DNA of 64,000 nucleotides, from the NCBI GenBank assembly GCA_036346225.1, contig JARFIW010000139.1:3658001-3722000 (forward strand). The letters are read 5' to 3'. This document shows positions 10,082 through 23,080 of the stretch, piece after piece; position 1 is the first letter of the stretch; each line of letters opens with the position of its first letter. The DNA is from Platerodrilus igneus. Lineage: Eukaryota; Arthropoda; Insecta; Coleoptera; Lycidae. Under the pieces are notes generated by a model. The model did no database searches. It was given only the letters and a program-made list of their open reading frames with translations, and was not told the origin of the DNA. The translations under genes were made by a program, and so were the position numbers.

Positions 10082-10180
10082 GCTACTTTCACTTTACGTA
10101 ACATAATTGTAAAGCAATTAGTTTGTCTTCTATACTACTTTCACTATACGTCACATAATTGTAAAGCGATTAGTTTGTTC
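10082..10180. repeat. Tandem duplication, about 50 bp unit
   Basis: 'ctactttcact(t/a)tacgt(a/c)acataattgtaaagc(a/g)attagtttgt' occurs twice in a row (10,083-10,130 and 10,134-10,180), with a few substitutions. Confidence 0.85.
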
Positions 10181-10329
10181 TTGTCTATGTATTTTCCAAC
10201 AATTTAGCATTGTACATGTAATTATGTTAAAACCAGAAAAAATTTTAAGTCATGGGTTTTGCGACATTCTGAGAGAAGCACATTACTGTTTGAAAAATGA
10301 TTTTAAATACTAAGCACTTATGGCTTATA

Positions 10330-11240
10330 AAGGACTCGTTTCTAAAATCCTTGCGGTTTTAGATTTCTAGGAAATAGTTGGTTAAAGCATATGTCATAGA
10401 CGAGCAAAACAATTTAAAGTGGTTTGGGGCTTTAAAGTATAACTTTGTAAGGATGGTCCGATTTCAAATCTGTTTGCAGATTCAAATTCTGTGTAAAATT
10501 TTAGACTAACAAGATGTATCGCATGACTAAGAAAATTTATAAGAACGCTCAAAAGTCGCTACAGGTAAAAAATCTTAAAATTGGGGTAGCTCCCTTGGGG
10601 GTGATGATATCTGAAAAATTCTTAGAGATTCGGGTAGCTGAGAAAATTCTAATATTGATTGATACCAAACAAGATAGGTTTATCTCGAAAGATGCGTTGG
10701 CTAGACAAAGAAAAGTATTTGTTAGGTTTGCTTATAAAGCAAAGAGCAAAATTTAGAGGTTTGAGAGCTTAAAGTGTAACTTTGTAAGGGATGGCCCGAT
10801 TTTAAATTTGTTTGCAGATTTAGATTCTGCGTAAAATTCTAAGCTAACAAGATGTATCGCGTGACTAAGAAAATTTATAAGAACGCTCAAAAGTCGCTAC
10901 AGGTAAGAAATCTTAAAATTAGGGTAGCTCCCTTGGGGGTGATGATATCTGAAAAATTCTTAGAGATTCGGGTAGCTGAGAAAATTCTAATATTGATTGA
11001 TACCAAACAAGATAGGTTTATCTCGAAAGATGCAATGGCTAGACAAAGAAAACTATTTGGTTCAGATGAAAGATAAAAAAATGGCTAGTCGAAGAAAACT
11101 TTTTGGTTCAGATGTGGGAGGAAATGAGGATGCTCATTTATCTCGAAAGATGAAAAATTAAGATATATTTATCTCGAAAGATGAAAAATGGTTAGTCGAA
11201 GAAAACTTTTTGGTCCAGATGTGTGTGGAAATGAGGGATT
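10330..11240 (+). repeat. Polinton-like right terminal repeat with tandem units
   Basis: Two tandem units of about 340 bp (about 10,440-10,770 and 10,775-11,100), each with 'taactttgtaagg', 'aagatgtatcgc', 'gctcaaaagtcgctacaggta' and 'gataccaaacaagataggtttatctcg'. A tail of shorter 'tttatctcgaaagatgaaaaat' and 'gaagaaaactttttggt' repeats runs to about 11,240. The two 74-80-codon frames here (10514-10756, 10852-11076) are near-identical because they are the repeat read twice; I do not call them genes. Inverted relatives at 1-360 and 3,405-3,640 make this the right end of the Polinton-like region. Confidence 0.65.
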
Positions 11241-12559
11241 CTGGTGGAATGAGGTTGTGGGAACCTTGATTTTACCCTACTCATGAACAGACAAAGTTAA
11301 TAACAAGGAGGTTATAGAAATAACAGGGGAATAAAGATATCTGTGAAAAACAAAGAAAAATAGGAGAAATAGAAGGGCAAGACACGTTCTAGGGCATTGT
11401 TGGGAAATAGTGCGGACTATATTACAAGCAAATATAGGAAAAAGGCAGAGATAGATGTAGTCCTAGATCAGACTATTGCACGCAGATCGTGAAAGATGTA
11501 GGCTGTATAAATTTCAGGGAAATGTGTAGGTTAGTTGACAGTAGGAAACAATGGAGGTACGCGTCTAACTAGTTCGAGGACCGAAGACTTAATGTTGATG
11601 AATTGATTGTGTACTAGAGCCCCAACCATAAGTATTTTCCGTAGTAACACATGGTCCATAAGATTCGGAAAAAAAAGTAAAATTGGGTAAATTACATAGT
11701 TTGGACTACATTTAGTGAAACCGAACTAAAATGTTTCGTGTAAAATTCCTAAGACATTTTTGTTCAAAATTTGTCACGTTTTAGAGTAGTTTTGTATATT
11801 TTTTTTTGTTACAGGTCAGCTGAATACTAGTTTCAACATTTGTTCTAATGTAAGAGGTGTGACTTTTGACCGACAACGTTTCGTGAGAATTAGCGCACTA
11901 CCTAGTTTTGTGATTATTGAACGGAAAAAAATAAAGAGAAATTCAAAAATGCGCAATTTTGTCAAATAGATTTAATATAAAAGACGCTCATAAGTTCATC
12001 ATTTACACCTCTCAACTTAAAATTTATTAGAGTGATCTAACGAGCTGCGTTTCCAATGAAAGAAAAACACTTGGAATTTAACAAAATTGTCTTTGGGTGG
12101 CTTTTTGGCGGTGTGCTTTCATTAAAAGGACATTTTATTGAATATCGGAGCACACCGTTGAACTTTTGTTATGTTGTCGAAGTGAACTTGGTTTCTGCTT
12201 AATTGAAATTTTTTGAGACGTTTCATAGTCTTACAAAATTGAAATCTTAAGGATGATTGGTTATGAAAACAACAGTCGAATTCGAATAGATGTTGTCTAA
12301 TTATTTATACAAAAGTATCAAACTTTACTAACTACTATCCAAGGTACGATTACAAAAATTGAAAAAGTATTCAGTGAAGTTGAGTATGTGAGAGATGCTA
12401 CTAGATAAAAGACTTCTAAAATCAAAAAAACGCTAAATTAGATGTACTATTGGCGTTTGAAGAAAATCAAATAATTCTATTAGCCATACTTGGTGTATAG
12501 ACACTATAACGTACTAGGGAAGTGCGTAACATGCCTCTTCTGGGAGGAATGGTGGACTC
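11241..12559. other. No gene seen
   Basis: Low-coding AT-rich DNA with no repeat structure or motifs that I can support. Confidence 0.45.
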
Positions 12560-13860
12560 GATCGCACCCACAATGATTTTTAGGAAGCGATTCGGTGTTT
12601 GTTTTAACACTGAAAATCTTTATCTATACAGATGGTTCCAAAATTAATGAAGGTATTGGAGCAGGCATATTTTTAGATGACTTAGACTATCATTGGGCAA
12701 GCTGAATACTGTCCTCCAAGCACAAGTCATGCACGGTGCTAACGCTATTCTGGAACGTAGAATCCAAAATAAAAATATACGCATTATGAGCTATAATAGA
12801 GCGGCTCTTCGGTGCCTAAATAAGCAGAAGCTTTTCTCAAGATTGGTACTGCTTCTAGCACTTGTTACCAGACATATAAACTTGTTTACGGGACGTACAA
12901 ACCCAGACGAATTTAATTTATTTTGACCCGACCACGATAAGCGGCTTGAAATCGAGAATAAATTCAGGCTTTGTCGAGTTTTTAAGGTACAGTACATACT
13001 AGCACGCTTCTGATTGCTATTCACAAATCTAGTACCACGCTACATCCAAGCTTACACTAATTGATTCACACTATATACAACCAGTGCTTTTTATACTGGT
13101 TAACATACATTACTTTCTTATTATATCGCTGTGGAGATTTTTATTCCAGATGTACTACATCATTTATATAGCCAGTGATTTGTATCCTGGTGGCACAAAA
13201 TCATTCTATTCTTTTACACGATCAGTAATTACATTCTGATCCCACCTTACACGCTTACACCTAGAAATGCAGAGCACAACCCCGTCAACGCCGAGGAAGC
13301 CATGGAAGCACCAACTCCGCCACTATTGCTGACAGTCACTTCCTGACTGCCTGTAGATGCCTTTAAGCTAGTTTGGCTCAAATGGCATTCAGGAGTACAT
13401 GGCAATGAATAGGCAGATGCTCTGCAAAACAAGGATCAGCCCAAAGCTTTGTTGGCTTTGAGCCATCAGTTTCTATATTGCCATCTGCGATGTTTTTCAT
13501 AAGACAAACAACCCAGCATCGCCATAAGGGTCTATGGTTTTGTACGACAAGCTGCTGACAGGCCAAGATGTTCATTAGATTTCCCATGACTAGAAACGAC
13601 AAAATTTGTTATATGTTTACCGAGACGAAAACTACGGCTGTTGGTCGGTATTCTGACTAGGCACTGCAAACTAAAGATGCATCTGCACAGGATGGGTCTG
13701 TTAGCCGAACCCCACATGCCGCGACTGCCAGCAGGAGGACGAAACGTCGCTGCACATTTTGTGCACATGTTCGGCACTCGCTCGACTTCAAGGATCAATG
13801 CTGGAGGACTTCTGACTTGATAAGGACAGAATCAGAGACTCTAATGGTCCGACATACTCA
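12560..13860 (+). pseudogene. Jockey/I-like LINE: RNase H and C-terminal remnant
   Basis: Decayed 3' part of a non-LTR retrotransposon ORF2. Near 12,610 the sequence reads YTDGSKINEGIGAGIF, the first RNase H motif with its catalytic aspartate. LNTVLQAQVMH follows, where the family has the FQAE-type glutamate motif (lost here). Near 13,370 is VWLKWHSGVHGNE then a stop and ADAL, the last RNase H motif. Near 13,640-13,790 a segment reading VGILTRHCKLKMHLHRMGL continues into a degraded cysteine/histidine C-terminus. Several stops and frame changes make it non-functional. The RT domain is absent. Confidence 0.75.
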
Positions 13861-13935
13861 AATTTACCTGTCCGGTCAGGTGGATAAGTGATGAAGGACC
13901 AATTTTGGGTAAGAAAGGCAGCACAATGGCGCCAC

Positions 13936-14446
13936 TAGGAAGCCTAACAGCGTGTGGCGCTTGCCATTCTTCTCAATTCAATCCAATTATTCCAATATAT
14001 TAGTCACAAATTTGGACTGGAAATATTGAAATGTGTATACTTGGGACCATACAGAATGCAATTAGTCCAAAAGCTGCTTGAATACCATACAGATCGCAAA
14101 ATTCAGTTTTGTGAATTAATCATGAACGGTGTTGTTGGCGGAAATCAAATATTATCGGAGTGGATACTTTTTCTGTTGAGGCTACGTTTACTTTAAATAG
14201 TAATGGTAATAGACAAAATTGTCAGTAAGGGTAAGCTTCTACTTTATACTCATTGGAAACTAATGTTTGGTATAATTGGTAAGAAAGTCATATGTCATAT
14301 ATTCTTCGATAATGATTTGACCGGAAAAAGGTATCGGTACTTTCTTGAACATAACTGGTTCCAGCATTATCAAAGAGCGAACAAATTCTTTCATGTTCCT
14401 TCACTATACAAATCAGGATGGATTTTTGCCCCTGAAACAGTATAAC
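13936..14446 (+). pseudogene. DUF4817/DDE Tc1-mariner-type transposase remnant 1
   Basis: Two consecutive frames (13954-14196 and 14203-14445) carry a fragment of the insect transposase family that combines a DUF4817 helix-turn-helix with a DDE catalytic domain. Landmarks are PYRMQLVQKLLEYHTDRK then FCELIMN, VEATFTLNSNGNRQNC (in a third frame near 14,175), and IIGKKVICHIFFDNDLTG. The usual DEATF aspartate is valine here, so the first catalytic residue is lost. A related copy is at 23,771-24,790. Confidence 0.7.
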
Positions 14447-15112
14447 CTTGTCCCCATTGGCCTATTACGAATTGGCTCCCTCTAGGGAAATATGCTAAAA
14501 TTACCCTGTAACATTGAACAAGATTAGAAATTATATTTAGGACATATCTATAGGTTATAGTAAACAAGTTTTTGAAAAGACTAAAGAAGATTCGCGATCA
14601 GGTAGTACAACTATTTATTCAATGAGCTTATACAAAAGTACTTTAATTGATCAAAACAGTGAAATTGTAAAGATATGCATGCTCGAAACAATATCCATGT
14701 AGTGAAAAGCGAGACGTCGTCATACATACCTACACAGAGTTTTGGTAAATTTACCATTCCCAACAAGACTGGTATACAAAAACTTCTCTTTCGGCCTAAC
14801 ATAGCCGCTGTACTTACAGGACCATTACATGAAAAAATTTGTTAGTTTTACACGACGCCAAACTGAAAGAATGTCAGTGTTTCTATAAGTCTATATCAAC
14901 CGAAAACCGCATGATTTAGTCTCTAAAAATCCTCTTGCGGCCAGGTTAAAGAACCATGTGCACAAACTCCCGGATTATTTGATCTCCTACTATAATCGGA
15001 TTATTTTCTTTGTTTGTTTTGCGACTTTTCTTGGGCAAGTTGTCCGAAGATTGAATTATGCACACTTTTTGAGTTGTCGTATAATCTTGAAGTAGATCTG
15101 CAATAATAACCG
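14447..15112. other. No gene seen
   Basis: No supported frame. The segment ends at the hAT target-site duplication (15,113-15,120). Confidence 0.45.
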
Positions 15113-15120
15113 CCGCAATG

Positions 15121-18100
15121 CACCGGAGTACCCACCGGGGGGGGGCTCGCGCCAGCCCCATCATAACCCTGTCTATAGAGCAAAAAAGTCTAAAAATAAA
15201 TTAAACTTCACACAAACATGTTTATCCCCTTTATTTTATGGATGGGGTAATAAGAACAATAGTATTGTTTACTTGTAAGTTGAAATGCTCAGGAATGTCA
15301 TCATACCTCTAATGAAAGCGCTATATTTAGCACATGAAAATGGACTCAAAGAGGATTATATAAATCTAGTGTCCACATAGTTCCGTTCCGACGTGTGTTT
15401 ATTGCAACTTGATTTTCTAACATTTGTAAAACTATATCCTCTTTTTTTATTTGGTCCTCACCAATTGATTTAATTATAAAACACATACGCTCATAATGAG
15501 ACGAGACAAACGAGGTTTTATAAAAACATATCGTTCGTTTGTCAATGATACAACAAATGCGGGTGTGAATACAATGAGCGCCTATCGCCTAAATGATACA
15601 GTGTGCGTTATGTATGTACATCTGTGAAAATAAGATTTTGTATAATTTTTTTGGTAATTAAATATTTCTAGCGTATTTACCAAAATAGTGGTGATGCTTG
15701 GAGAGGAGACCATGTTCGTCGGAGCAATGTATACTACTAATAGAAATTATCCGCAACGACTATTTTCGCAAATTTAGGAAAGGCACTCTGTATACCATTT
15801 AGCCACTCATTAAATACACATTATCGACCATCCTATGTTGACACACATACGTTGTACATTCTTTGTATGTAGCGTATGGTAGCTACTTGCTTTTTATACG
15901 CCCTTGGTTGTACTACTGTGTAATGTGTAGTATTAGTAAATGTCGTCAAGTGCTCCAACCTTCACTACAACAGGATTAGCGCGCATGCGCCGCGCGCAGG
16001 GACTGGTTAACAGGGTGCAAATCTCAGACAACAGGCATTCCGCTGGTCGCCAGGCGGAAACCTGGGTCGCACAAAGTTGTCTACGATTGTTAAATTTCAT
16101 AGCTTTATTATTCTACAGTTGACATATACAGAAAAGTTATACGGTTATAGTCTGTGTGATATAAACTGTTTTATAGGGATTGTTAAAAGTGGAAGTGTTG
16201 GTTCTTAGTTATTTGTGTGTTATTGTTATTCTAACGATGAAGAGAAAATACCAACAGCAACAGACACTACATAAGTTTTTAACAAAAAGCAGCATACTGA
16301 AACTGAACAATCTTCATGCACTCACGCTGCAAGTGCAAGTACCGAACAAGACAATCGGAAAGACAATGAAGTGTCGCATTTGCCTTCATCTTCACATATT
16401 GATTTGAGGGATGAAACATCAAATTCTCAATTGTATAACGACAAACCTGCGATGGCCACAGATATAAGTATATTTGCAAACAAGCATGGATTTAGTGATC
16501 ATGAAAAACTTACTGTCTTAAACAACTGCTGGGAACCAGATAATAATTTTATGTTCCCTATCTCTAGCGCCAGACAAGGGCAAAGTCATAGCAGACGTTT
16601 TTAGTACTCTTGGCTAGTAAGATATAAGTAGCTAGCTTATTCCAAAACAGAAGATTCAGCCTATTGTAAGATGTCTAAACTATTTTCTCTTTGAGAAGTA
16701 GGGATGTTGTCAGCCCAAGCCGTAAGAAACTTTGTTACTAAGGGTTTCACCAATTGGAAAAAGCCATAGAAAAGTTTCAGCAACATGTAAGCTCCCAATA
16801 CCATAAGAATTCCTTTGAGAAGACTAAGTTGTTTGTTGATGTTATGGAAGGCAAGAAGTTACCTGTTAATAAAGCAGTTGATAAGGGAAAAGCAGCTCAA
16901 GTATTGAAAAATAGAGAAACTGTTATACTATGTGGTAGACAGAACCTTCCATTGCGTGGGCATAAAGATTATAGTCAGTTTGATCTATCATCAGAACCTT
17001 CAATCAATGAGGGCAACTTTAAAGCACTTCTAAGATTTAAGGTTCGATCAGGAGATAAAGTTTTAGAACTGCATTTAAATTTATGCGCCAAAAATGCTAC
17101 ATATACAAGTTGGAATGTACAAAACCAAATTCTGGAAGCTTGTAACCAAAGATATCGTTAATGAGATAAATTCAGCCAAATGTTTTTCGGTATAGGCCGA
17201 TGAAACAGCGGATGTGTCTAATATAGAACAGCTCACACTCTGTGCCAGATACCTTAAGAAATTGGAAGGAAATGAATTCAAAGTTGGTGAACAGTTTTAC
17301 AGTTTCTTCCATTACATCAAACAACAGGAAAAGCAATAGGTGAATCAATTTTACAAGGACTGGCCAACTGTAACATCTATTTAGATCATCTATGTGGACA
17401 AGGATATGATGGTGTTGGTGCGATGAGCGGTATTTATAATGGTGCACAATATTATATACAGAATCAGTACCCAAAAGCATTGTATGTCCATTGTGTATCG
17501 CACAATTTACATCTAGCTGTCTCAAACGCTTGTGAAGTTCAAGCTATCAGGAACTGTTTTGGCACAGTTAAAAAGATATATGTATTTTTTATCACCCCAA
17601 AGAGACAGGAGGTTTTAAAACAGCATATTGACAAATGTTCGTTTGAAAATAATAATAAAACAAAACTTAAGAACTTATGTCCAACTCGTTGGATCGATGG
17701 TTATAATGCTGTTTTTGTTGATCCTGTTGTGCAGTCTCTCATTGAAATTCAATAGTGGAGGGATCTCGACACTTCATCAAATGCCAAAATGTTGCTCCAT
17801 GTAGTGCTGCAATCAGACTTTGTTATACCCTTGTTATCGACAGAGAAAGCTCTTAGCTACAGCTTGCCTTTATGCAAGAAATTGCAAAAAGAACAAATTG
17901 ACTTGCCTTCAGCAATTGGTTCAGTAATCACTACAACTACTGTGATTAAAAATATAGACAGAATGCTGAAGAAGAGTTTAGTCAAATATTTGAAGCGAGT
18001 TTGAAGATGCTGGATAAATATGGAGAGACTGTAAAAGTTCCTAGAACAACTTAGCGGCAAGTTCATAGACCAAACGTTGTTACAGGAGCAGATATGTCTG

Positions 18101-18792
18101 CTAATGATTACTACAGAGTTTCAGTTTTTATTCCTTGGATTGACTCTTTCCTTAGTTCCTTGCAAAATAGGTTTTTAAAGCACGAAGATGTTTTGAAAAG
18201 TTTTGACTGTTTGCTGCCGAAACACCAACACCCGACAAACAGGATAGGAAAGACATTTTGGTTTTATCAGCTCATTATTTAGAAAATGTTTTAAGAGAAA
18301 AGTGTTTGTTAGCAGAACAAGAATTGTGGTATGCACACTGGAACTCACAAAAAATTTCTCTATCCTGCAAAAGTGAAGGGTTAATACTTTGCGAAGAAAG
18401 TTCATTTCAAAACGTGCATAAACTACCCAAAGTGTTTGTTACTCTTCCCGTCTCAACCAGTTCCGCAGAGAGGTCTTTTTCTACACTAAAACGGATAAAA
18501 TCATACTTACGGAACACAATGAGTGAAAACAGACTTAATGGTGTAGCAGCTTCGAATATACACCGACAAATAGATGTTGATGTTGAGGCTGTAATCGACT
18601 TTCTGGCAAAAGATAAATCAAGACGTCTCGACTTCGTGTTGTAAGTAGGCCAATAAAAAATGACATATTTATGTATCTGAACCAAATTGTATTCGAATAA
18701 AATAAAAGAGTTACTTAAAACGCAGTTTTGAATTGTATCTTGTATTCCAAATTCTCGGCCCCCTCCAGTATAAAATCCTGGGTGCGCCACTG
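15121..18792 (+). mobile_element. Complete hAT-superfamily element with 8-bp TSD
   Basis: The left end starts 'caccggagtaccca' and the right end finishes 'tgggtgcgccactg'. As inverted repeats they agree at about 10 of 14 positions. The flanks are 'ccgcaatg' (15,113-15,120) and 'tcgcaatg' (18,793-18,800), an 8-bp target duplication with one mismatch, as expected for hAT. A G-run (about 15,137-15,146) just inside the left end and 'ggccccctcc' inside the right end fit the subterminal pattern of this hAT group. The element is 3,672 bp and carries one decayed transposase on the plus strand. Confidence 0.75.
16237..18644 (+). pseudogene. hAT transposase, ZMYM1/TTF-DUF4371-like, decayed
   Basis: About 800 codons starting MKRKYQQQQTLHKFL. 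The order is a low-complexity acidic N-terminus; a TTF-type zinc-finger region (remnants such as NFVTKGFTNWKKAIEKFQ); a DUF4371-like catalytic region with ADETADVSN, GQGYDGVGAMSG, CVSHNLHLAVSN and CPTRW; and a C-terminal hAT dimerisation domain with LPVSTSSAERSFSTLKRIK and SENRLNG. Lesions include a shift near 16,290, a stop replacing a codon near 16,604, an amber stop at 17,193-17,195 right before the first catalytic aspartate, a one-base deletion in a T-run at 17,296-17,299, and stops near 17,754 and 18,053. Non-functional. The internal piece 16,528-17,732 is duplicated in inverted orientation at 7,057-8,262. Confidence 0.88.
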
Positions 18793-18800
18793 TCGCAATG

Positions 18801-20321
18801 AATTTTAAAATATTCGTACCCGAACTTTAAGTGTCGATCTAGGAAATCCTCTCTTTATTATTAAGGCTATTTCACGACTCGTTAACCACCATTAACTTTA
18901 ATCGAGCTGAAGCAAATTACAGATCTTTGGAGAATTAATTGCTTCCTTAAAAGATTTTCTATATTGGTGTTTTATTCTCAATTTTATTTAACAATTCATG
19001 ATTATTAACCGCAAACGTCTCGTGTACTTTTTATTTACAAACGTTGGTTTCAGGTGAACCACCTTGTATTAGGAATTTGTTGTTCAATTCTAATGTTTAT
19101 TCGAAATGCTTCGAAAAATAGTCAATTCGCAAAATTTTTTAACTCTTAGATATTTTTGAGTCCATTCCTTAAGGATCCTCAAATTACAACTTTTTATTTG
19201 AATATTTTGTATGCGGGAGTAGAATTATTTAATACAGGTTTATATTTAGCCTTACAACAGCTACACAAAACCATCAATTTTTATAACATAATTTTATTAA
19301 ATTTCGGTTTTTAAATTACGCGATGAAGTATTTTTCATACTCGAATCTTCACAGTCCCTAACCTACAATAAGAAATCCTCAGAAGAGTTTCCGTTAAACA
19401 ATTTTCAAGCTTGTCTAACAAGATTTATAATAAATTGCAAGACGGTGCGTCAGAGGACGAACGATTCTTGTTCTTCTAAATTCCGGGTGTCATCATTCAG
19501 AAACTGTTCAACTTCTTTAGCGCTGCCATTCCATTATACTTGTTGCTCAAGCATTTATCAAAGAGGATTGGCCGCAGTAACCGTTTCTTCGCAAATATTA
19601 GTCACGTCTAAAATTCTACATTAATGTGTATACTGGTCGTATAAGAATATTTATCATCTTGTTTTATTACCTGTTTCCGAATTGAAAATTTAAAGGTGCT
19701 CAAATCCACTATACAAAAATGCATATGCTAAATATTCAAAAACTGTGTTATGTACGCAATTTTAAATGGGAAATGCACACACATATGGTAAATGCCGGCT
19801 GATGCAAATATATACATTTTCCCTATTTTGGAGACTTGAAATTGATTCTTCTTAATACAAAATTCAGTACAGAGCATGCATTTGAATTCGGGTACCAAGT
19901 TGTCACTAAATATCCTCCTTATAAAATACTGGTAGGTGGAGAAATCGTTTTCGGAACTGCACGATTTGACATATACAGAGTTATAAATTAGAAGTTAAAA
20001 GGTTAGTTGTATGGCAACGACCACAATTCTCAAAATATTTCAATAAACCTTTAATAGTAGTTGTGTTTAAATTGTTTTAGTTTTCCTTGATTGAGTACCG
20101 TAAGATGAAGGTACAAATACTTTTTTACTCTTTTTTTCTATGCTTATACTAACCCAGAGTTACTACGAATCGAAGATATCGCACTCCCAATGCAACACTA
20201 ACGCAACCCCAAAACTTCAATTTTAAGTTATGTTGTGTAATACAATACTACATCTCAAACTTTTTTGTGTAACAGTAACATAATACAAAATCTGTGGGTG
20301 GATATTTTTTCTTTAACTTTA
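18801..20321. other. No gene seen
   Basis: AT-rich, no frames above background and no recognised repeat. Confidence 0.45.
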
Positions 20322-20635
20322 AAACATTAGGTCATTATTTAACAGTCGGCTTGAAAAAATATCACTTTACTTTTCGTTTTCCAGTCACCGGAGGTAAAAA
20401 TGTGGTCAAGATATTATCAAATAAGTTGTAGCAAAATTATTTTTATATGGATGGTGAACGTAAATGATTACACATTTCGGGCCCCAAGGCATTGGGCGTT
20501 AATATAACAGTTTTAATATTTTAGAGAACGTGTTTTGTGGTTCTGCCCCTAGAGAGAAGATAGAACAACAATTCGTAATTTAAAAGAACTTATAATTTTC
20601 AAGCGTACCAGATGGAAGTGTGCCTATGGGAGATC
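20322..20635 (+). repeat. Direct repeat, left copy (about 310 bp)
   Basis: Nearly identical to 25,012-25,355, from 'aaaacattaggtcattattt' to 'gtgcctatgggagatc'. It lacks about 30 bp ('ctataaaaacttgctgtgca' and following) present in the right copy just before the end. Gypsy RT coding sequence starts immediately after it. It could be a degraded LTR or a dispersed repeat; I see no TG...CA ends or matching TSD. Confidence 0.85.
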
Positions 20636-23080
20636 CGAAATAGATAAAATGCTTGAATCCGGTGTTATCTCTTCTTCAAATTCGCCGTGGATGTCTCCCG
20701 TGCTATTGGTTCGTAAGAAGAATGGTGAATGTAACTGTGACCGACGACTATTTTTTACCTCGTACTGATTCTTTCTCGAGTTGGCTTCGCCATGCTAAAT
20801 TTATCTCATCTATCGATCTTAGACAAGCATTTTACCAGATCCTTCTTGATTTATTTTCACGTCCAAAGACTGCTTTTTATGTTCCAGGTCGGGGTTTGTT
20901 CGAATATAATTTCTTGCCGTTTGGTCTCTGCAACACGTCACAGACTTTACATCGTACTATGGATCAAACGTTAGGTCCTATCTTACACCAAGAACATGCC
21001 TTTGTATTTTTAGACGACATATTGGTCATCTCAAGTTCCTTTGAAGAACATATCGCTACACTTAATGAAGTCGCTGAACTCCTAAATGCCGCAGGTTTTA
21101 AAATAAATTGGGAGAAGTGTTAATTTTGTTGTTCTTCTCTTACATTTTTTGCTTTCATTATCGACGGAACTGGTCTTTGCGTAGATCCTGCTAAAGTCGA
21201 ACCTATTACTAAATTTAAAACACGAAAGACTGTTACCGAGATTAACGCTTAATAGGAATGATTAGCTACTATCGCATTTTTTTACATAATCTCTCAACTG
21301 TATCTACACCCATTACTGCCTTAATTAAAAATAAAAAGAAAAGTGAATCTGTTGAATAAAATCTAGAAGGTCAGCAGGCTTTTGAACAAATCAAAACGTT
21401 AATCACCTCCGCACCTATCTTAATTTTGCCAAATTTTGATGAAAGATTCTATATTCAGACCGATGCCACACTTACTGGTCTTGGCGCTATGTTGTTTCAA
21501 GTAAACAATGGACTAAAACAACCTATCGCTTATGCTAGTCGTGCTTTAACTTCTGCTGAACAAAAATATTCGGCTACCGAACGTGAATTATTAGGGGTTA
21601 TTTTTGGCATTGAAAAATTCAGAGGATATGTTGAAGGTACACATTTTACAGTAATTACTGATTGTGCAGCACTCACGTGGTTGAATAACTTAAAATAACC
21701 AGCAGGTCGGTTGGCACGATGGAAATTGCGTATTTTTCAGTTTACCTTTGATATTCGGCATATACCTGGTAAATTAAATATCGTGCCTGATGCCTTATCT
21801 CGTGATGTTGCTTCTCTTAACCTCCCAGATCTAATTCCTGATGCCTGGTATTTTGATATGATAAAGTTTCTGAAAATCCTGATAAATTTTCCACCTTTCG
21901 CGTGAGGAATAATAGATTATATAAATTTGTATCTTCCTTATCTCACAAAATCTCAAACATCTCTGAATGGAAACTTGTAGTTCCTACCGCTAACTGCATT
22001 GAAGTTCTTAAATTGTGTCACGACGACCCTACAGCTGCTCACCTTGGTGTTACAAAAACCTTAGCGAAAATATCTTAATTATATTATTGGCCTACACTAA
22101 AACAACTTGTCTGTTGCTATATTAGAAACTGTAAAATTTGCGGGGTTCAGAAGAGTTCTCAAGAAGCTTGTTCTGGTTTGATGGGTAACTTCAAACGTGT
22201 ATCTTGTCCCTTTCAATTAATATCACTTGACTTATTAGGACCTCTCCCTCGATCAAAAAAAGGTAACCAATATCTTTTAGTCGTCACTTACTGGTTTTCT
22301 AAATTCGTTATTGTACAACCGTTAACTAAAGCTACATCTTCTGTTATGATTAAATTTTTAGAACAAAATGTATTTCTTATCTTTGGTGTCCCTCAAATTA
22401 TTCTCTGTGACAATGGGGCGTAATTTATATCAAAATATTTTCAAAATTTCGTTAAAAGTTATAAAGTACAAAAAATTTGGTTTAACGAAAAAATACCATC
22501 CACAGGTAAACCCTACCGAAAGAGTAAATAGTGTCTTAATCACTGCTATCTCTTCATATATCGACTCAGACCACACTAAGTGGGATGAAAATATCTTTAA
22601 AATCACTCAAGCTTTGCGTACATCTAAACACAAAGCAACCCAATTCACTTCCTCATTCCTTGTTTTTGGAAGATACACTCCAATTGATGGTAGTTATTAC
22701 GGTTCTGTTCTGGATGATACTAACGTAATTGAATTGACAAAAAAGTACGCTGGGGCGAAGACCAACAATCATTACATTCTATTTTCAACGATGTTAGAAA
22801 AAATTTGTTAAAGGCTTACGAAAAGAGTAAAGATCACTATAATCTGCGAAAACGAGATATTTCTTTTGCTTTAGGTGAACAGGTTTGGAACATAAATCAT
22901 GTCTTATCTTATGCTACTAAAAAATTCTCTTCGAAATTAGCTCCAAAATTCATTCTATGTAAGGTTACTCATGTCATTAGTCTACTTATCTATGAACTTC
23001 AAGGCACCGAAGGAAAACGTCTAGGAAGGTGGCATATCAAAGACCTTAAACCGTTCTCTACTGACCCAAATGCTAATTAA
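20636..23080 (+). pseudogene. Ty3/Gypsy pol (RT-RNase H-integrase), decayed
   Basis: RT begins MLESGVISSSNSPWMSP, continues with ISSIDLRQAFYQI and LPFGLCN, and keeps the FVFLDDIL catalytic box. RNase H follows (IQTDATLTGLGAML, TERELLGVIFGIEKFRG, FDIRHIPGKLNIVPDALS). Integrase has an H2C2-like region (CHDDPTAAHLG...CKICG), core residues in LISLDLLGPLP, ILCDNGA and YHPQVNPTERVN, and a GPY/F-like tail ending GRWHIKDLKPF. Frames break repeatedly: near 20,730, stops at 21,121, 21,250, 21,356 and 21,698, a loss near 22,075, and a stop after CDNGA. No protease or gag precedes it, since the left direct repeat abuts the RT. Confidence 0.9.

Noticed and set aside
10514..11076. Two near-identical 74-80-codon frames that look like a small duplicated gene
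   Set aside because: They are one tandem terminal-repeat unit read twice, and the inverted copy at 149-355 is frame-disrupted. I see no domain or selection signal.
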